Shown here: positions 18,138-27,154 of the stretch, piece by piece
Numbering within the stretch: the first letter of the stretch is position 1
Layout: every line of letters begins with the position of its first letter
Source: Mycolicibacterium sp. MU0053
GTDB taxonomy: Bacteria; Actinomycetota; Actinomycetes; Mycobacteriales; Mycobacteriaceae
Length of the DNA stretch: 64,000 nucleotides
Direction of reading: 5' to 3'
Assembly (NCBI RefSeq): GCF_963378095.1
Contig: NZ_OY726397.1
Span: forward strand, 1,178,001 to 1,242,000
Program-made: the position numbers and the translations under genes
The notes under the pieces: model-generated
Databases searched by the model: none
The model's input: the letters and a program-made list of their open reading frames with translations, nothing else
What the model was told of the DNA's origin: nothing

Positions 18138-20140
18138 GCGGTCTGCGCCTCGGCCGCGCGCAGCGCCGCCTCGGCGAGCGGGCAGCCCACCGCTGTCGAC
18201 AGCCGCCGCAACGGGTCGACGGCCCGGGCATCGCCCAACTCCACCGCGTCGCGCCAGCAGCGCACCGCCACGGCCCGCTGGCCCGACCGCTCGGCCATCC
18301 CGGCGGCCTGCCGCGCGGCGGCCAGGGCGCCGTGCTCATCGCGGCCCGCGGCCAGCCGCCAGGCCCGCGCGATACCCAACTCGGGGGCGAACAACGCCGA
18401 CTTGGTGCCGTGTCGGGATTCCGCCCGCGACAACGCCTTTGCGGCCTCGGTGAGCTCCCCGAGCCGGGCCAACGCGGTCGCCGACAACATCAGGGACAGC
18501 GGCCCCCACGAGTAGCCGGTCCGGTCCAGCGTCGCCGCGGCCGGACCCAACAGCGTCGCCGCGGACTCGAAGTCGCCGCGGGCGAGCCGGACGTGGGCCA
18601 GCAGGACCTCGCCGATGGCGCGCCCGGGCTGCTGCAACTCGGCGAAGTCGGTGTACTGCTGGGCAATTCGTTCGGCGCCGTCGGCGTCGTCGTCCATCAG
18701 CAACACGCTGGTCAATGCCAGACCGACGGTGAACCGCAGCAGGCCCGGATGCTCGGCGCCGGCCGCGCGCTGCGCGTACCCGTCGACCTCGGCCAGTCGG
18801 CCCATCCGCGCCGAACTCAGGCTCGCCGCACTGGCCGCCCAGGCCACCGCGGTGTCGTCGGCCACCGGCGCGGCCAGCACGTCGGCGGCGATCTGCAGGG
18901 CCCGCTGCGGGTTACCCGAGTTCATGGCGAAGGTGGCGGTCAACGCGTCCAGCGTCACCCGGTCGGCGGCAGCGGTGAGGCGGGCGCGCGCGGTGTTGAG
19001 AAACGCCGTGGCGCGTTCCGGCGCTCCGAGCATCCAGAACTGGTTGGCGGCCCGCGGCAGCGCCCAGGCCAGCAACTCCGCGTCGGTCAACGCGGCCGAA
19101 TCCACGGCGGACAGCACCTCATCGGCGTCGCGGCCGCGGCCCTGCCAGGCCAACGCGTGCGCCAGCACCAGCCGCGCATCCAGCCGGGCCGAGCGGGCCA
19201 GCGCCGAACGCGCCAGTCGCTCGGCCAACGACAGGTCGCCGAGGCGTAACGCTTCGCCGGCGGCCGCGACGGTCTCGTCGACGGACAACGGATGGTCGCT
19301 GCCCAGCGCCAGCCCCGCGATCCGCAGCCGGTCGCTGGGATGCGGGCGGGCGCGGCGGCGGGCCGGTTCGAGGAGCCGGGAGCGCAGCCGGCGAGCCCCG
19401 GCATCGCCGAGTGCGGCCAGCGCCTGCGCGGCGAACAGCGGGTGGGCGGTGAACACCATCGGGGTGTCGCCGCGCGCGAGGACCTCGGCGGCGCCGAGGC
19501 GTTCGGCTTCGCGCACCGCATCGGCCGACGTCAGTTCGGTGAGGTCCGCGAGCGGAATCGGCTCCTGCACGCTGAGGTGGTCGAGCACCTCCCGCACCGG
19601 GGCGGGCAGCGCGGCCAAGAACTCCGCGGTCGCGGCGGGATCCGAGGTGGCACCTGATGTTTCGATCTGTACCCGGCTCAGCAGCCCGTCGTCCCAGAGC
19701 GCGCGGACCGTCGGCGCGGCGGTGTCGGCCCGGGCGGTGACGATCATCCGGGTTTGGCCCGCCAGCGCCAACTGATAGGTCAGGGTCGCCGACAGGGGAT
19801 CGAGTTGATTGGCGTCGTCGACGATCAGCAGGTCTGCGGGCGCGGCCCGCAACGACAGCCGCGCCGCCCGCAACAACGCCGCGGGCTTGCCGATGTCGGC
19901 GAGGTCGACGAGGTGACTGAACGCGCCGAAGGGCACCGCTTGCTCGGTCGGGGTCGCGGTCACCCACCGCAACACCGCGTCGGGATGCGCGGCGGCGTAC
20001 CGTTCGGCGACCTGGCGGGCCAGCGTCGACTTGCCGCTCCCGTCGGGCCCGGTCAGCACCGCTCCCGGGACCCCGGTGAGCGCCGCTTCGAGGCGCTCGA
20101 GCGCGTCGGCATGCTGCGGGACGCTCCATTGCACCGACAC
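18122..20140 (-). CDS. STAND/MalT-like ATPase with helical repeats and no recognisable HTH
   Basis: A 672-residue protein. Walker A is [17 protein letters not shown] near residue 30, Walker B is [14 protein letters not shown], and from about residue 290 to the end there are alanine-rich helical hairpins of the TPR kind (for example [20 protein letters not shown]). This is the layout of large LuxR-type regulators, but the C-terminal LuxR helix-turn-helix is absent; the protein ends TAQRAR. The GTG at 20140 is chosen because the domain starts just after it; a far-upstream start would run through the divergent LOG gene. It corresponds to Rv1204c by position. A signalling ATPase is likely; the partner is unknown. 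Confidence 0.75.
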   Translation of the reverse strand: MSVQWSVPQHADALERLEAALTGVPGAVLTGPDGSGKSTLARQVAERYAAAHPDAVLRWVTATPTEQAVPFGAFSHLVDLADIGKPAALLRAARLSLRAAPADLLIVDDANQLDPLSATLTYQLALAGQTRMIVTARADTAAPTVRALWDDGLLSRVQIETSGATSDPAATAEFLAALPAPVREVLDHLSVQEPIPLADLTELTSADAVREAERLGAAEVLARGDTPMVFTAHPLFAAQALAALGDAGARRLRSRLLEPARRRARPHPSDRLRIAGLALGSDHPLSVDETVAAAGEALRLGDLSLAERLARSALARSARLDARLVLAHALAWQGRGRDADEVLSAVDSAALTDAELLAWALPRAANQFWMLGAPERATAFLNTARARLTAAADRVTLDALTATFAMNSGNPQRALQIAADVLAAPVADDTAVAWAASAASLSSARMGRLAEVDGYAQRAAGAEHPGLLRFTVGLALTSVLLMDDDADGAERIAQQYTDFAELQQPGRAIGEVLLAHVRLARGDFESAATLLGPAAATLDRTGYSWGPLSLMLSATALARLGELTEAAKALSRAESRHGTKSALFAPELGIARAWRLAAGRDEHGALAAARQAAGMAERSGQRAVAVRCWRDAVELGDARAVDPLRRLSTAVGCPLAEAALRAAEAQTAQRAR

Positions 20141-20203
20141 CGTCCGAATCCTATGGGTGAGCCGGTCTGCCGAGGCCGTGATCGCCCCAAATACCCTCAG
20201 CGT

Positions 20204-20776
20204 GTGCAACGTGAATGGGCGGTGTGTGTGTACTGCGCGTCGGGACCGCGGCATCCGGAACTGCTGGCGCTGGCCACCGAGGTGGGCCGGGCGATCGCCG
20301 ACCGCAACTGGGCGCTGGTCTCCGGTGGCGGCAACGTCTCGGCCATGGGAGCCGTCGCCGACGGGGCCCGGTCCCGCGGCGGTCGCACGATCGGGGTGAT
20401 CCCCAAGGCCCTGGTGCACCGCGAGGTCGCCGACGTGCACGCCGACGATCTCATCGTCACCGACACCATGCGGCAGCGTAAGCAGGTCATGGAGGACCGC
20501 TCCGATGCCTTCCTCACGTTGCCCGGCGGCATCGGCACCATGGAGGAGATGTTCGAGACCTGGACCGCGGGTTCCCTAGGGATGCATGACAAGCCGGTGG
20601 TGGTGCTCGATCCCGACGGCCACTACGACGGCCTGCTGTCGTGGCTGCAGGGCCTGGTGGCGTCCGGCTACGTCGCGCAGCGGTCGCTGGATCGACTGTT
20701 GGTGGTCCGCGACGTCGACGCCGCGCTCGACCTTTGTGCCCCCGGGCCCGCCCCGCGGCCCACGGCCCCCGATTAG
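20204..20776 (+). CDS. LOG-family cytokinin riboside 5'-monophosphate phosphoribohydrolase
   Basis: A 190-residue Rossmann-fold protein with CVYCASGPRHPELLALATEV, the nucleotide-binding LVSGGGNVSAMGAVAD and the family signature PGGIGTMEEMFETWT, whose glutamate is catalytic. LOG enzymes release free cytokinin-type adenine bases from their monophosphates; in M. tuberculosis Rv1205 is the corresponding gene, linked to cytokinin accumulation when not removed by the proteasome. The GTG at 20204 is 63 bp from the divergent ATPase gene. fadD6 starts 9 bp after its stop, so the two are co-transcribed. Confidence 0.92.
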   Translation: MQREWAVCVYCASGPRHPELLALATEVGRAIADRNWALVSGGGNVSAMGAVADGARSRGGRTIGVIPKALVHREVADVHADDLIVTDTMRQRKQVMEDRSDAFLTLPGGIGTMEEMFETWTAGSLGMHDKPVVVLDPDGHYDGLLSWLQGLVASGYVAQRSLDRLLVVRDVDAALDLCAPGPAPRPTAPD

Positions 20777-20785
20777 GCTGGCGGC

Positions 20786-22567
20786 ATGGCAGCCACCGAT
20801 ACCCGCACCTCTGTCGGCCTTCTCGACATCGTCAGCCAGGTGCCCGGCGTACTGATGGACGCGCCGTCGATCCTGCGAGGCGTGAGCACGGGCCTGCTGG
20901 CCCGCCCCACCTCGAAGACCTCGATCGGCAAGGTCTTCCAGGAGCGGGCCAAGAAGCACGCCGACAACGTCTTCATCAAGTTCGGTGAACAGCGACTGAC
21001 GTACGGCCAGGCCAACGACACCGTCAACCGGTACGCCGCGGTCCTGGCCGGCCGCGGGGTCGGGCACGGCGACGTCGTCGGGATCATGCAGCGCAACTCG
21101 CCGACCGCGGTGTTGCTGATGCTGGCCACGGTCAAATGCGGCGCGGTGGCGGGCATGCTCAACTACCACCAGCGCGGCGGCGTACTGAAGCACAGCATCG
21201 GGCTGCTCAACGCGACGGTGCTGGTCTCCGAGGACGATCTCGTCGAGCACATCACCGAATCCGAGGTCGAACTCGCACCCGGTGTGGTGGTCACCAACAC
21301 GGACCTCGAGGCCTTGGCGGCCACCGCGCCGACCGGCAATCCGCGGTCGGCCTCGGCGGTGCTGGCCAAGGATCCGGCGTTCTACATCTTCACCTCGGGC
21401 ACCACCGGTCATCCGAAGGCCAGCGTCATGACGCACATGCGCTGGCTGCGCGCGCTGGGCATCTTCGGCGGTCTCGGGCTGCGGCTCACCAGCGATGACA
21501 CCCTCTACAGCTGCCTGCCGCTGTACCACAACAACGCGTTGACGGTCGCGATGTCCTCGGTGCTCAATGCGGGTGCGACGCTGGCGCTGGGCGAGAAGTT
21601 CTCCGCGTCGCGGTTCTGGGACGAGGTCATCGCGTATGACGCGACCGCCTTCGTCTACATCGGTGAACTGTGCCGCTATCTGCTCAATCAGCCAGTCAAG
21701 CCCACCGACCGGGCGCACAAGGTGCGGGTGGTGGCCGGCAACGGTTTGCGCCCTGAGATCTGGGACGAGTTCACCGGGCGGTTCGGCATTGACCGGGTGT
21801 GCGAGTTCTACTCCGCGAGCGAGGCCAACACCGCATTCATCAACATCTTCAACGTGCCCAAGACCACCGGCGTCTCGTTCCTGCCGCTGGCCTACGTCGA
21901 ATACGACGCCGATACCGGCGAGCCCACCCGCGACGAGTCCGGCCGGGTGCGCAAGGTGCCGGCGGGGGAGCCGGGCCTGCTGATCAGCCCGGTCAACCGG
22001 CTCTCGCCTTTCGACGGCTACACCGATCCGAAGGCCAGCGAAAAGAAGCTCATCCGGGACGCCTTCAAGGAGGGCGACGTCTGGTTCAACACCGGTGACG
22101 TGATGAATCCGCAGGGTATGGGTCACGCCTCGTTCGCCGACCGGCTCGGCGACACCTTCCGGTGGAAGGGCGAGAACGTCGCGACCACCGAGGTCGAGGC
22201 GGCCCTGACCGCCGATCCGCAGATCGAGGAATGCACGGTCTTCGGGGTCGAGGTGCCGCGCACCGGCGGGCGCGCGGGCATGGCCGCGGTCAAGGTCCGC
22301 GACGGCGCCGAGTTCGACGGCGTGGAGCTGGCCGAGACGCTGTACGCGAAGCTGCCGGTGTACGCGATCCCGCTGTTCATCCGGGTGGTCGACGAACTCG
22401 AGCAGACCACGACGTTCAAGAGCCGCAAGGTCGACCTGCGCGAACAGGCCTACGGCGAGGAGGTCGACGACCCGATCTTCGTGCTGGCGGGCCGCCGCGA
22501 GGGGTACATCCCGTTCCACGACGAGTACCCGGAAGAGGTCGCGGCCGGGCAGCGTCCGAAGGGCTGA
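20786..22567 (+). CDS. fadD6: Long-chain acyl-CoA synthetase/transporter (FATP type)
   Basis: A 593-residue very-long-chain acyl-CoA synthetase of the FATP branch. The AMP-binding motif is YIFTSGTTGHPKASVMTHMR, the FATP/VLACS segment is EFYSASEANTAFINIFNV, and the C-terminal hinge is GHASFADRLGDTFRWKGENV. It activates fatty acids to CoA esters, probably at the membrane (hydrophobic segment near residues 130-155). It is the Rv1206 equivalent, in the LOG-fadD6-folP2-gpgS order. Its last codons and stop are embedded in the first unit of a 58-bp tandem repeat. Confidence 0.93.
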   Translation: MAATDTRTSVGLLDIVSQVPGVLMDAPSILRGVSTGLLARPTSKTSIGKVFQERAKKHADNVFIKFGEQRLTYGQANDTVNRYAAVLAGRGVGHGDVVGIMQRNSPTAVLLMLATVKCGAVAGMLNYHQRGGVLKHSIGLLNATVLVSEDDLVEHITESEVELAPGVVVTNTDLEALAATAPTGNPRSASAVLAKDPAFYIFTSGTTGHPKASVMTHMRWLRALGIFGGLGLRLTSDDTLYSCLPLYHNNALTVAMSSVLNAGATLALGEKFSASRFWDEVIAYDATAFVYIGELCRYLLNQPVKPTDRAHKVRVVAGNGLRPEIWDEFTGRFGIDRVCEFYSASEANTAFINIFNVPKTTGVSFLPLAYVEYDADTGEPTRDESGRVRKVPAGEPGLLISPVNRLSPFDGYTDPKASEKKLIRDAFKEGDVWFNTGDVMNPQGMGHASFADRLGDTFRWKGENVATTEVEAALTADPQIEECTVFGVEVPRTGGRAGMAAVKVRDGAEFDGVELAETLYAKLPVYAIPLFIRVVDELEQTTTFKSRKVDLREQAYGEEVDDPIFVLAGRREGYIPFHDEYPEEVAAGQRPKG

Positions 22568-22700
22568 GGGACGAAGTCCTGAAGGGGCGGTGCCCCGTCT
22601 GGTTCAGCAGCGTCCGAAGGGCTGAGGGACGAAGTCCTGAAGGGGCGGTGCCCCGTCTGGTTCAGCAGCGTCCGAAGGGCTGAGGGACGAAGCCTTGAAG
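22551..22700 (+). repeat. 58-bp tandem repeat duplicating the fadD6 3' end
   Basis: AGCGTCCGAAGGGCTGAGGG begins at 22551, 22609 and 22667, a period of exactly 58 bp. Two full units are followed by a partial third that diverges after GACGAAG. Each unit carries the QRPKG-stop codons of fadD6 and, in the full units, a GGGGC-GGT-GCCCC hairpin. The array fills nearly all of the 156-bp gap before folP2. It looks like slippage duplication of the gene end with its stem-loop. Confidence 0.9.
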
Positions 22701-22723
22701 GGCGCTCCACTAGCCTGGACGGC

Positions 22724-23599
22724 GTGTACTCGACGTTCCTGGGCAAGCCCGTCGCGGGCGATCGCGCGCTGATCATGGCGATCGTCAACCGCACCCCGGA
22801 CTCCTTCTACGACCGCGGCGCCACGTTCACCGACGAGGCCGCGAAGTCGGCGGTACACCAGGTCATCGAAGCGGGCGCCGACGTCATCGACATCGGTGGG
22901 GTCAAGGCCGGCCCCGGCCAGGTGGTCGATGCGGACGAGGAGATCGCCCGCGTGGTGCCGTTCATCGAGTGGCTCCGGGACGCCTATCCGGAGCAGCTGA
23001 TCAGCGTGGACACCTGGCGCGCGTCGGTCGCCAAGCTGGCGTGTGCCGCCGGCGCGGACCTGATCAACGACACCTGGGCGGGCGCAGATCCGGGCCTGCC
23101 GGAGGTGGCCGCCGAGTTCGGCGCCGGCCTGGTCTGTTCGCACACCGGCGGGGCCATGCCGCGCACCCGACCGTTCCGGGTCAGCTACGGCACCACCACC
23201 GACGGCGTCGTCGCCGACGTCATCCGGGAGGTCACCGCGGCCGCCGAACGCGCCGTCTCCGCCGGGGTCGACCGGGACGCGATTCTGATCGATCCGACCC
23301 ATGATTTCGGTAAGAACACTCACCACAGTCTTAGTTTGTTGCGCCACCTGAAAGAGCTTGTAAACACTGGATGGCCTGTCCTGATGGCGCTGAGCAACAA
23401 GGATTTTATCGGGGAGACTCTTGGTGTGGGTCTGACCGAACGTCTGGAAGGCACGCTGGCGGCCACCGCTCTGGCGGCGGCCGACGGCGCGCGGATGTTC
23501 CGGGTACACGAGGTCGGCCCCACTCGGCGCGTACTGGAGATGGTCGCGTCGATCGAAGGCCTGCGTCAGCCGACGCGCACGGTGAGGGGACTGGCATGA
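22724..23599 (+). CDS. folP2: Dihydropteroate synthase homologue FolP2
   Basis: A 291-residue TIM-barrel of the pterin-binding family: MAIVNRTPDSFYDRG at the N-terminus, IDIGGVKAGPG, then INDTWAG and DPTHDFGKNTHHS. Rv1207, its equivalent, is reported to lack classical DHPS activity, so the folate role is doubtful; its place upstream of gpgS suggests a link to methylglucose lipopolysaccharide. The GTG at 22724 suits the family N-terminus. Its stop overlaps the gpgS start (ATGA). Codon use changes sharply in the stretch about 23285-23440, with many AGT, CTT, ACT, GTA and GGA codons. Confidence 0.88.
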   Translation: MYSTFLGKPVAGDRALIMAIVNRTPDSFYDRGATFTDEAAKSAVHQVIEAGADVIDIGGVKAGPGQVVDADEEIARVVPFIEWLRDAYPEQLISVDTWRASVAKLACAAGADLINDTWAGADPGLPEVAAEFGAGLVCSHTGGAMPRTRPFRVSYGTTTDGVVADVIREVTAAAERAVSAGVDRDAILIDPTHDFGKNTHHSLSLLRHLKELVNTGWPVLMALSNKDFIGETLGVGLTERLEGTLAATALAAADGARMFRVHEVGPTRRVLEMVASIEGLRQPTRTVRGLA

Positions 23600-24540
23600 C
23601 GACGACACCGGAGCTGTCCACCAAGAGCACATTGCCCGGCGATACCTGGCTTTCCGACCACAGTTGGAGCCGTCCGTCGTGGACGCTCGCCGAGTTGGAG
23701 GCCGCCAAGCGGGGCCGCACCATTTCCGTGGTGCTGCCCGCGCTCAATGAGGAGGAGACCGTCGCCTCGGTCATCGACAGCATCTCGCCGATGCTGGGCG
23801 GACTCGTCGACGAGTTGATCGTGCTGGACTCGGGTTCCACCGACGACACCGAGATCCGGGCCATCGCCGCGGGGGCGCGCGTCGTCAGCCGCGAGCAGGC
23901 CCTGCCGGAGGTGCCGCCGCAGCCCGGCAAGGGGGAAGTGCTGTGGCGCTCGCTCGCGGCCACCAGCGGCGACATCGTGGTGTTCGTCGACTCCGACCTG
24001 ATCGATCCCGATCCGATGTTCGTGCCGCGACTGGTCGGCCCGACCTTGCTCGCCGACGGCATCCATCTGGTCAAGGGCTTCTACCGGCGCCCGCTGAAGG
24101 TCAGCGGCGGTGAGGACACCAACGGTGGCGGGCGCGTCACCGAGTTGGTGGCCCGGCCGCTGCTGGCCGCGCTGCGCCCGGAACTGGGGTGCCTGCTGCA
24201 ACCGCTGGGCGGCGAATACGCGGCCACCCGCGAGCTACTCACCTCGTTGCCGTTTGCGCCGGGTTACGGCGTGGAGATCGGCCTGCTCGTCGACACCTAC
24301 GACAAGCTAGGTCTCGATGCCATTGCACAGGTCAACCTCGGGGTACGCGCACACCGCAACCGCCCGCTGACCGAGCTGGGCGTGATGAGCCGGCAGGTCA
24401 TCGCGACGCTGCTGACGCGTTGCGGCGTGCCGGATTCCGGTGTCGGGCTCACCCAGTTCTTCGCCGACGGCGACGGCTTCACACCGCGGACGACCACGGT
24501 GTCGCTGCAGGACCGCCCCCCGATGAGCACCCTGCGCTGA
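23596..24540 (+). CDS. gpgS: Glucosyl-3-phosphoglycerate synthase
   Basis: A 314-residue GT81-type retaining glycosyltransferase. It has ISVVLPALNEEETVASVIDS at the nucleotide-binding start, the metal-binding DSD in IVVFVDSDLIDPD, and QPLGGEYAATRELL in the acceptor region. It joins glucose from NDP-glucose to 3-phosphoglycerate, the first committed step of methylglucose lipopolysaccharide synthesis in the cytoplasm (Rv1208 equivalent, known to be essential in M. tuberculosis). It overlaps the folP2 stop by four bases. glgM and glgC nearby make related maltose-1-phosphate and ADP-glucose precursors. Confidence 0.94.
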   Translation: MTTTPELSTKSTLPGDTWLSDHSWSRPSWTLAELEAAKRGRTISVVLPALNEEETVASVIDSISPMLGGLVDELIVLDSGSTDDTEIRAIAAGARVVSREQALPEVPPQPGKGEVLWRSLAATSGDIVVFVDSDLIDPDPMFVPRLVGPTLLADGIHLVKGFYRRPLKVSGGEDTNGGGRVTELVARPLLAALRPELGCLLQPLGGEYAATRELLTSLPFAPGYGVEIGLLVDTYDKLGLDAIAQVNLGVRAHRNRPLTELGVMSRQVIATLLTRCGVPDSGVGLTQFFADGDGFTPRTTTVSLQDRPPMSTLR

Positions 24541-24610
24541 GCGACCGTTATCCACAACCGAGTGGTGACCACGACGCCGGTTCGGCGGGCGTTGAGGCAA
24601 AATCGGTGAG

Positions 24611-24982
24611 GTGACCCTGGTTCTGCTCTATCTCGTGGTCCTCGTTTTGGTGGCCATCGTGCTGTTCGGCGTGGCGAGCGTGATCTTCGGGCGTGGTGAG
24701 CAGCTGCCGCCGTTGCCGCGGGGGACGACGGCCACCGTGTTGCCGGCCTCGGGCGTGACCGGTGCCGACGTGGAGGACGTGAAGTTCGCGCAAACCCTGC
24801 GCGGGTACAAGACCAGCGAGGTCGACTGGGTTCTGGAGCGGCTCGGCGCCGAACTCGACTCGCTCCGTGGCGAACTCGCGCTGCTGCGCGGCGTCCACGA
24901 GCAAGGCGTCGAAGACCGTCGGGCGGCCACCGCGGCCGAGCCCGCGGACGCCGACGCGCAGAGCAGCCAGGACGCCCGGTGA
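24611..24982 (+). CDS. DivIVA-domain membrane-anchored protein (Rv1209-like)
   Basis: A 123-residue protein with one N-terminal transmembrane helix (residues 2-24, LVLLYLVVLVLVAIVLFGVA), a short linker, then VKFAQTLRGYKTSEVDWVLE, which matches the DivIVA lipid-binding hook and coiled-coil start. The C-terminus is helical and charged. It is probably anchored at the inner membrane with the DivIVA-like part in the cytoplasm. The GTG start is followed by the membrane helix at once. Its stop overlaps the tagA start (GTGA). Confidence 0.82.
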   Translation: MTLVLLYLVVLVLVAIVLFGVASVIFGRGEQLPPLPRGTTATVLPASGVTGADVEDVKFAQTLRGYKTSEVDWVLERLGAELDSLRGELALLRGVHEQGVEDRRAATAAEPADADAQSSQDAR

Positions 24983-25563
24983 GCGCGGCCGCCGACGACC
25001 TCGTCCGGTGCGGATGGGTCGAAGCGGTCCGCGGGGCCCACGCTCAGCTCTACCGCGACTACCACGATCAGGAGTGGGGCCGGCCGTTGCGGGGCACGGT
25101 GGCGCTTTTCGAGCGGATGACCCTCGAGGCGTTCCAGAGCGGCCTGTCGTGGTTGACCATCTTGCGAAAACGCGACAACTTCCGGGCGGCTTTCGACGGG
25201 TTCGACGTTGCCAAGGTCGCCTGCTACGGCGACCCGGAGGTGCAGCGGCTGATGGCCGATGCGGGGATCGTGCGCAACCGCGCCAAGATCGACGCGACGA
25301 TCAGCAACGCCCGCGCGATCGCGGAGCTCGACGGCGACCTGACCGAGCTGCTGTGGTCGTTTGCGCCCGTACCCCGGCCCCGGCCGGTGGACCTGTCCGA
25401 GGTGCCGGCGACGTCGCCGGAGTCCACCGCGATGGCCAAGGAGCTCAAGCGGCGCGGCTTCCGCTTCGTGGGCCCTACCACTGCTTATGCCCTGATGCAG
25501 GCCACCGGGATGGTCGATGACCACGTCGCGGACTGTTGGGTTCCTGCAGCTGAACGCGCTTAA
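24979..25563 (+). CDS. tagA: DNA-3-methyladenine glycosylase I
   Basis: A 194-residue Tag-family base-excision enzyme: CGWVEAVRGAHAQLYRDYHD at the N-terminus, the EWGRPLRG and LTLEAFQSGLSWLTIL-like blocks, and the C-terminal CGW/His zinc-type end seen here as VDDHVADCWVP. It removes 3-methyladenine from alkylated DNA. The GTG start overlaps the stop of the DivIVA-like gene. It is the Rv1210 equivalent. The E-x-FQSGLSW core, with its tryptophan, matches the base-binding pocket of the family. Confidence 0.93.
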   Translation: MSAAADDLVRCGWVEAVRGAHAQLYRDYHDQEWGRPLRGTVALFERMTLEAFQSGLSWLTILRKRDNFRAAFDGFDVAKVACYGDPEVQRLMADAGIVRNRAKIDATISNARAIAELDGDLTELLWSFAPVPRPRPVDLSEVPATSPESTAMAKELKRRGFRFVGPTTAYALMQATGMVDDHVADCWVPAAERA

Positions 25564-25679
25564 CAGCCGGGTCTTGCACACGCTGGCAGGGCCATAGGGA
25601 ACAATGGAACATTGAATCGGCAGATCGTGCTGACCAGGTCCGGACCCATGGACCAGCTTAAATGTGGAGGGAGCACTCG

Positions 25680-25847
25680 ATGGCGGCCATGAAGCCCCGG
25701 ACTGGAGACGGTCCTCTGGAAGCAACCAAGGAGGGGCGCGGCATCGTGATGCGGGTACCACTTGAGGGAGGTGGCCGCCTCGTGGTGGAGTTGACGCCCG
25801 ATGAGGCGGCAGCCTTGGGCGACGAACTGAAGAACGTCACCAGCTGA
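25680..25847 (+). CDS. DUF3117 small conserved protein (Rv1211-like)
   Basis: A 55-residue protein, MAAMKPRTGDGPLEATKEGR then RVPLEGGGRLVVELTPDEA, almost invariant across actinobacteria (DUF3117). The function is unknown. The ATG at 25680 is preferred over the in-frame ATG at 25662 because it has GGAGGGAG 7 bp upstream and matches the family N-terminus. A small CAATG-GAA-CATTG palindrome lies at 25602-25614 in its upstream region. It converges on glgM with a 14-bp gap. Confidence 0.9.
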   Translation: MAAMKPRTGDGPLEATKEGRGIVMRVPLEGGGRLVVELTPDEAAALGDELKNVTS

Positions 25848-25861
25848 ATGGGCGCCGGCGG

Positions 25862-27022
25862 CTAACTCGACACCTTGCGGTAGATCTCCAGCGTTTGCTC
25901 GGCAACACGCGCCCAGGAGAATTCGTCGATGCAACGCCGCCGGCCGGCCCGACCGTAGGCCGCGGCCCGGTCCGGGTCGGCGACCAATCCGTTCACCGCG
26001 GCCGCCAGCCCGGACTCGAAAGCGCGCGGATCCTCGGGGTCGTAGTGCACCAGGACTCCGGTGCTCCCGTCGTCGACGACCTCCGGGATGCCGCCGACGT
26101 CGGAGGCGACCACCGGGGTGGCGCACGCCAGCGCTTCGAGGTTGACGATGCCGAGCGGCTCGTACACCGACGAGCACACGAATACGGCTGCCGCGGAGAG
26201 AATGTCGCGGATGTCGGCGATCGGCAGCATTTCCCGCACCCAGAACACGCCGGAGCGGACGGCCGCAAGCTCCTGCACCGCGGCCGTCACCTCGGCGGCG
26301 ATCTCGGGGGTGTCCGGGGCGCCCGCGCACAACACCAACTGCACCTCGGGCGCGAACTGGTGGGCCGCGGCGATCAGGTGCGCGACGCCCTTTTGCCGGG
26401 TGATGCGTCCGACGAACGCCACCACCGGTCGGGACAGGTCCACGCCCAATTCGATCAGCACCGAGGCCTCGGCCGGGACGGTCGGATGCCAGACATCGGT
26501 GTCGATGCCGTTTCGGACCACGTGCACACGCGCGGGATCCAGCGCCGGGTACACCCGCAGCACGTCCTCGCGCATCCTGGAGCTGACCGCGATGACCGCC
26601 GCGGCGGCCTCCAGCGCGGTGCGTTCCACCCACGACGAGACCCGGTAACCGCCGCCGAGTTGTTCGGCCTTCCATGGCCGCAACGGCTCCAGCGAATGCG
26701 CCGTGACGACATGCGGCAGGCCGTGCAACAGCGCCGCCAGGTGGCCGGCCATGCCGGTGTACCAGGTGTGCGAGTGCACGACGGCGGCGCCGGCCGCGTG
26801 GTGTGCCATCACCAGATCGGCCGACAGCGTCGACAGGGCCGGGTTCGCGTCGTGCAGCGCCGGATCGGGTTGGGCCACCGTGGCCTCGGCCCGCGGCACC
26901 CCCATGCAGTGCACGTCGACGTCGCACAGCAGTCGCAGCTGAGCGACGAGTTCGGTCACATGCACCCCGGCGCCGCCATAGACCTCCGGCGGATACTCCC
27001 GAGTCATCATCGCCACCCGCAT
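25862..27022 (-). CDS. glgM: Alpha-maltose-1-phosphate synthase / glycogen synthase-like GT4
   Basis: A 386-residue GT4 glycosyltransferase. It opens MRVAMMTREYPPEVYGGAGV, the acceptor loop, and has SRPVVAFVGRITRQKGVAHL and the EX7E motif in YEPLGIVNLEALA. In mycobacteria this enzyme (Rv1212c) uses ADP-glucose from GlgC and glucose-1-phosphate to make alpha-maltose-1-phosphate for GlgE-dependent alpha-glucan. The ATG at 27022 matches the family start and length; a longer frame would overlap glgC. It diverges from glgC across 132 bp, so substrate supply and use are likely co-regulated. Confidence 0.93.
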   Translation of the reverse strand: MRVAMMTREYPPEVYGGAGVHVTELVAQLRLLCDVDVHCMGVPRAEATVAQPDPALHDANPALSTLSADLVMAHHAAGAAVVHSHTWYTGMAGHLAALLHGLPHVVTAHSLEPLRPWKAEQLGGGYRVSSWVERTALEAAAAVIAVSSRMREDVLRVYPALDPARVHVVRNGIDTDVWHPTVPAEASVLIELGVDLSRPVVAFVGRITRQKGVAHLIAAAHQFAPEVQLVLCAGAPDTPEIAAEVTAAVQELAAVRSGVFWVREMLPIADIRDILSAAAVFVCSSVYEPLGIVNLEALACATPVVASDVGGIPEVVDDGSTGVLVHYDPEDPRAFESGLAAAVNGLVADPDRAAAYGRAGRRRCIDEFSWARVAEQTLEIYRKVSS

Positions 27023-27154
27023 ACGCACGACCGTAGTAGCGCGCGCGTCCACCCGCACCGCCGCCCGGCCCTTCGGGACGAATTCTTCTACCAGGTGAGC
27101 GTGCATCGGCGTTTGGTCTAGCCGCAACACGACGGTGCGGATAGGTTTGGACCC

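Noticed and set aside
20576..22519. 647-residue open frame opposite fadD6
   Set aside because: Antisense to a well-supported acyl-CoA synthetase, low-complexity H/R/V/G content, no motif.
22551..22700. Possible CRISPR-like array
   Set aside because: Units are directly adjacent without variable spacers and contain coding sequence; it is a simple tandem duplication.
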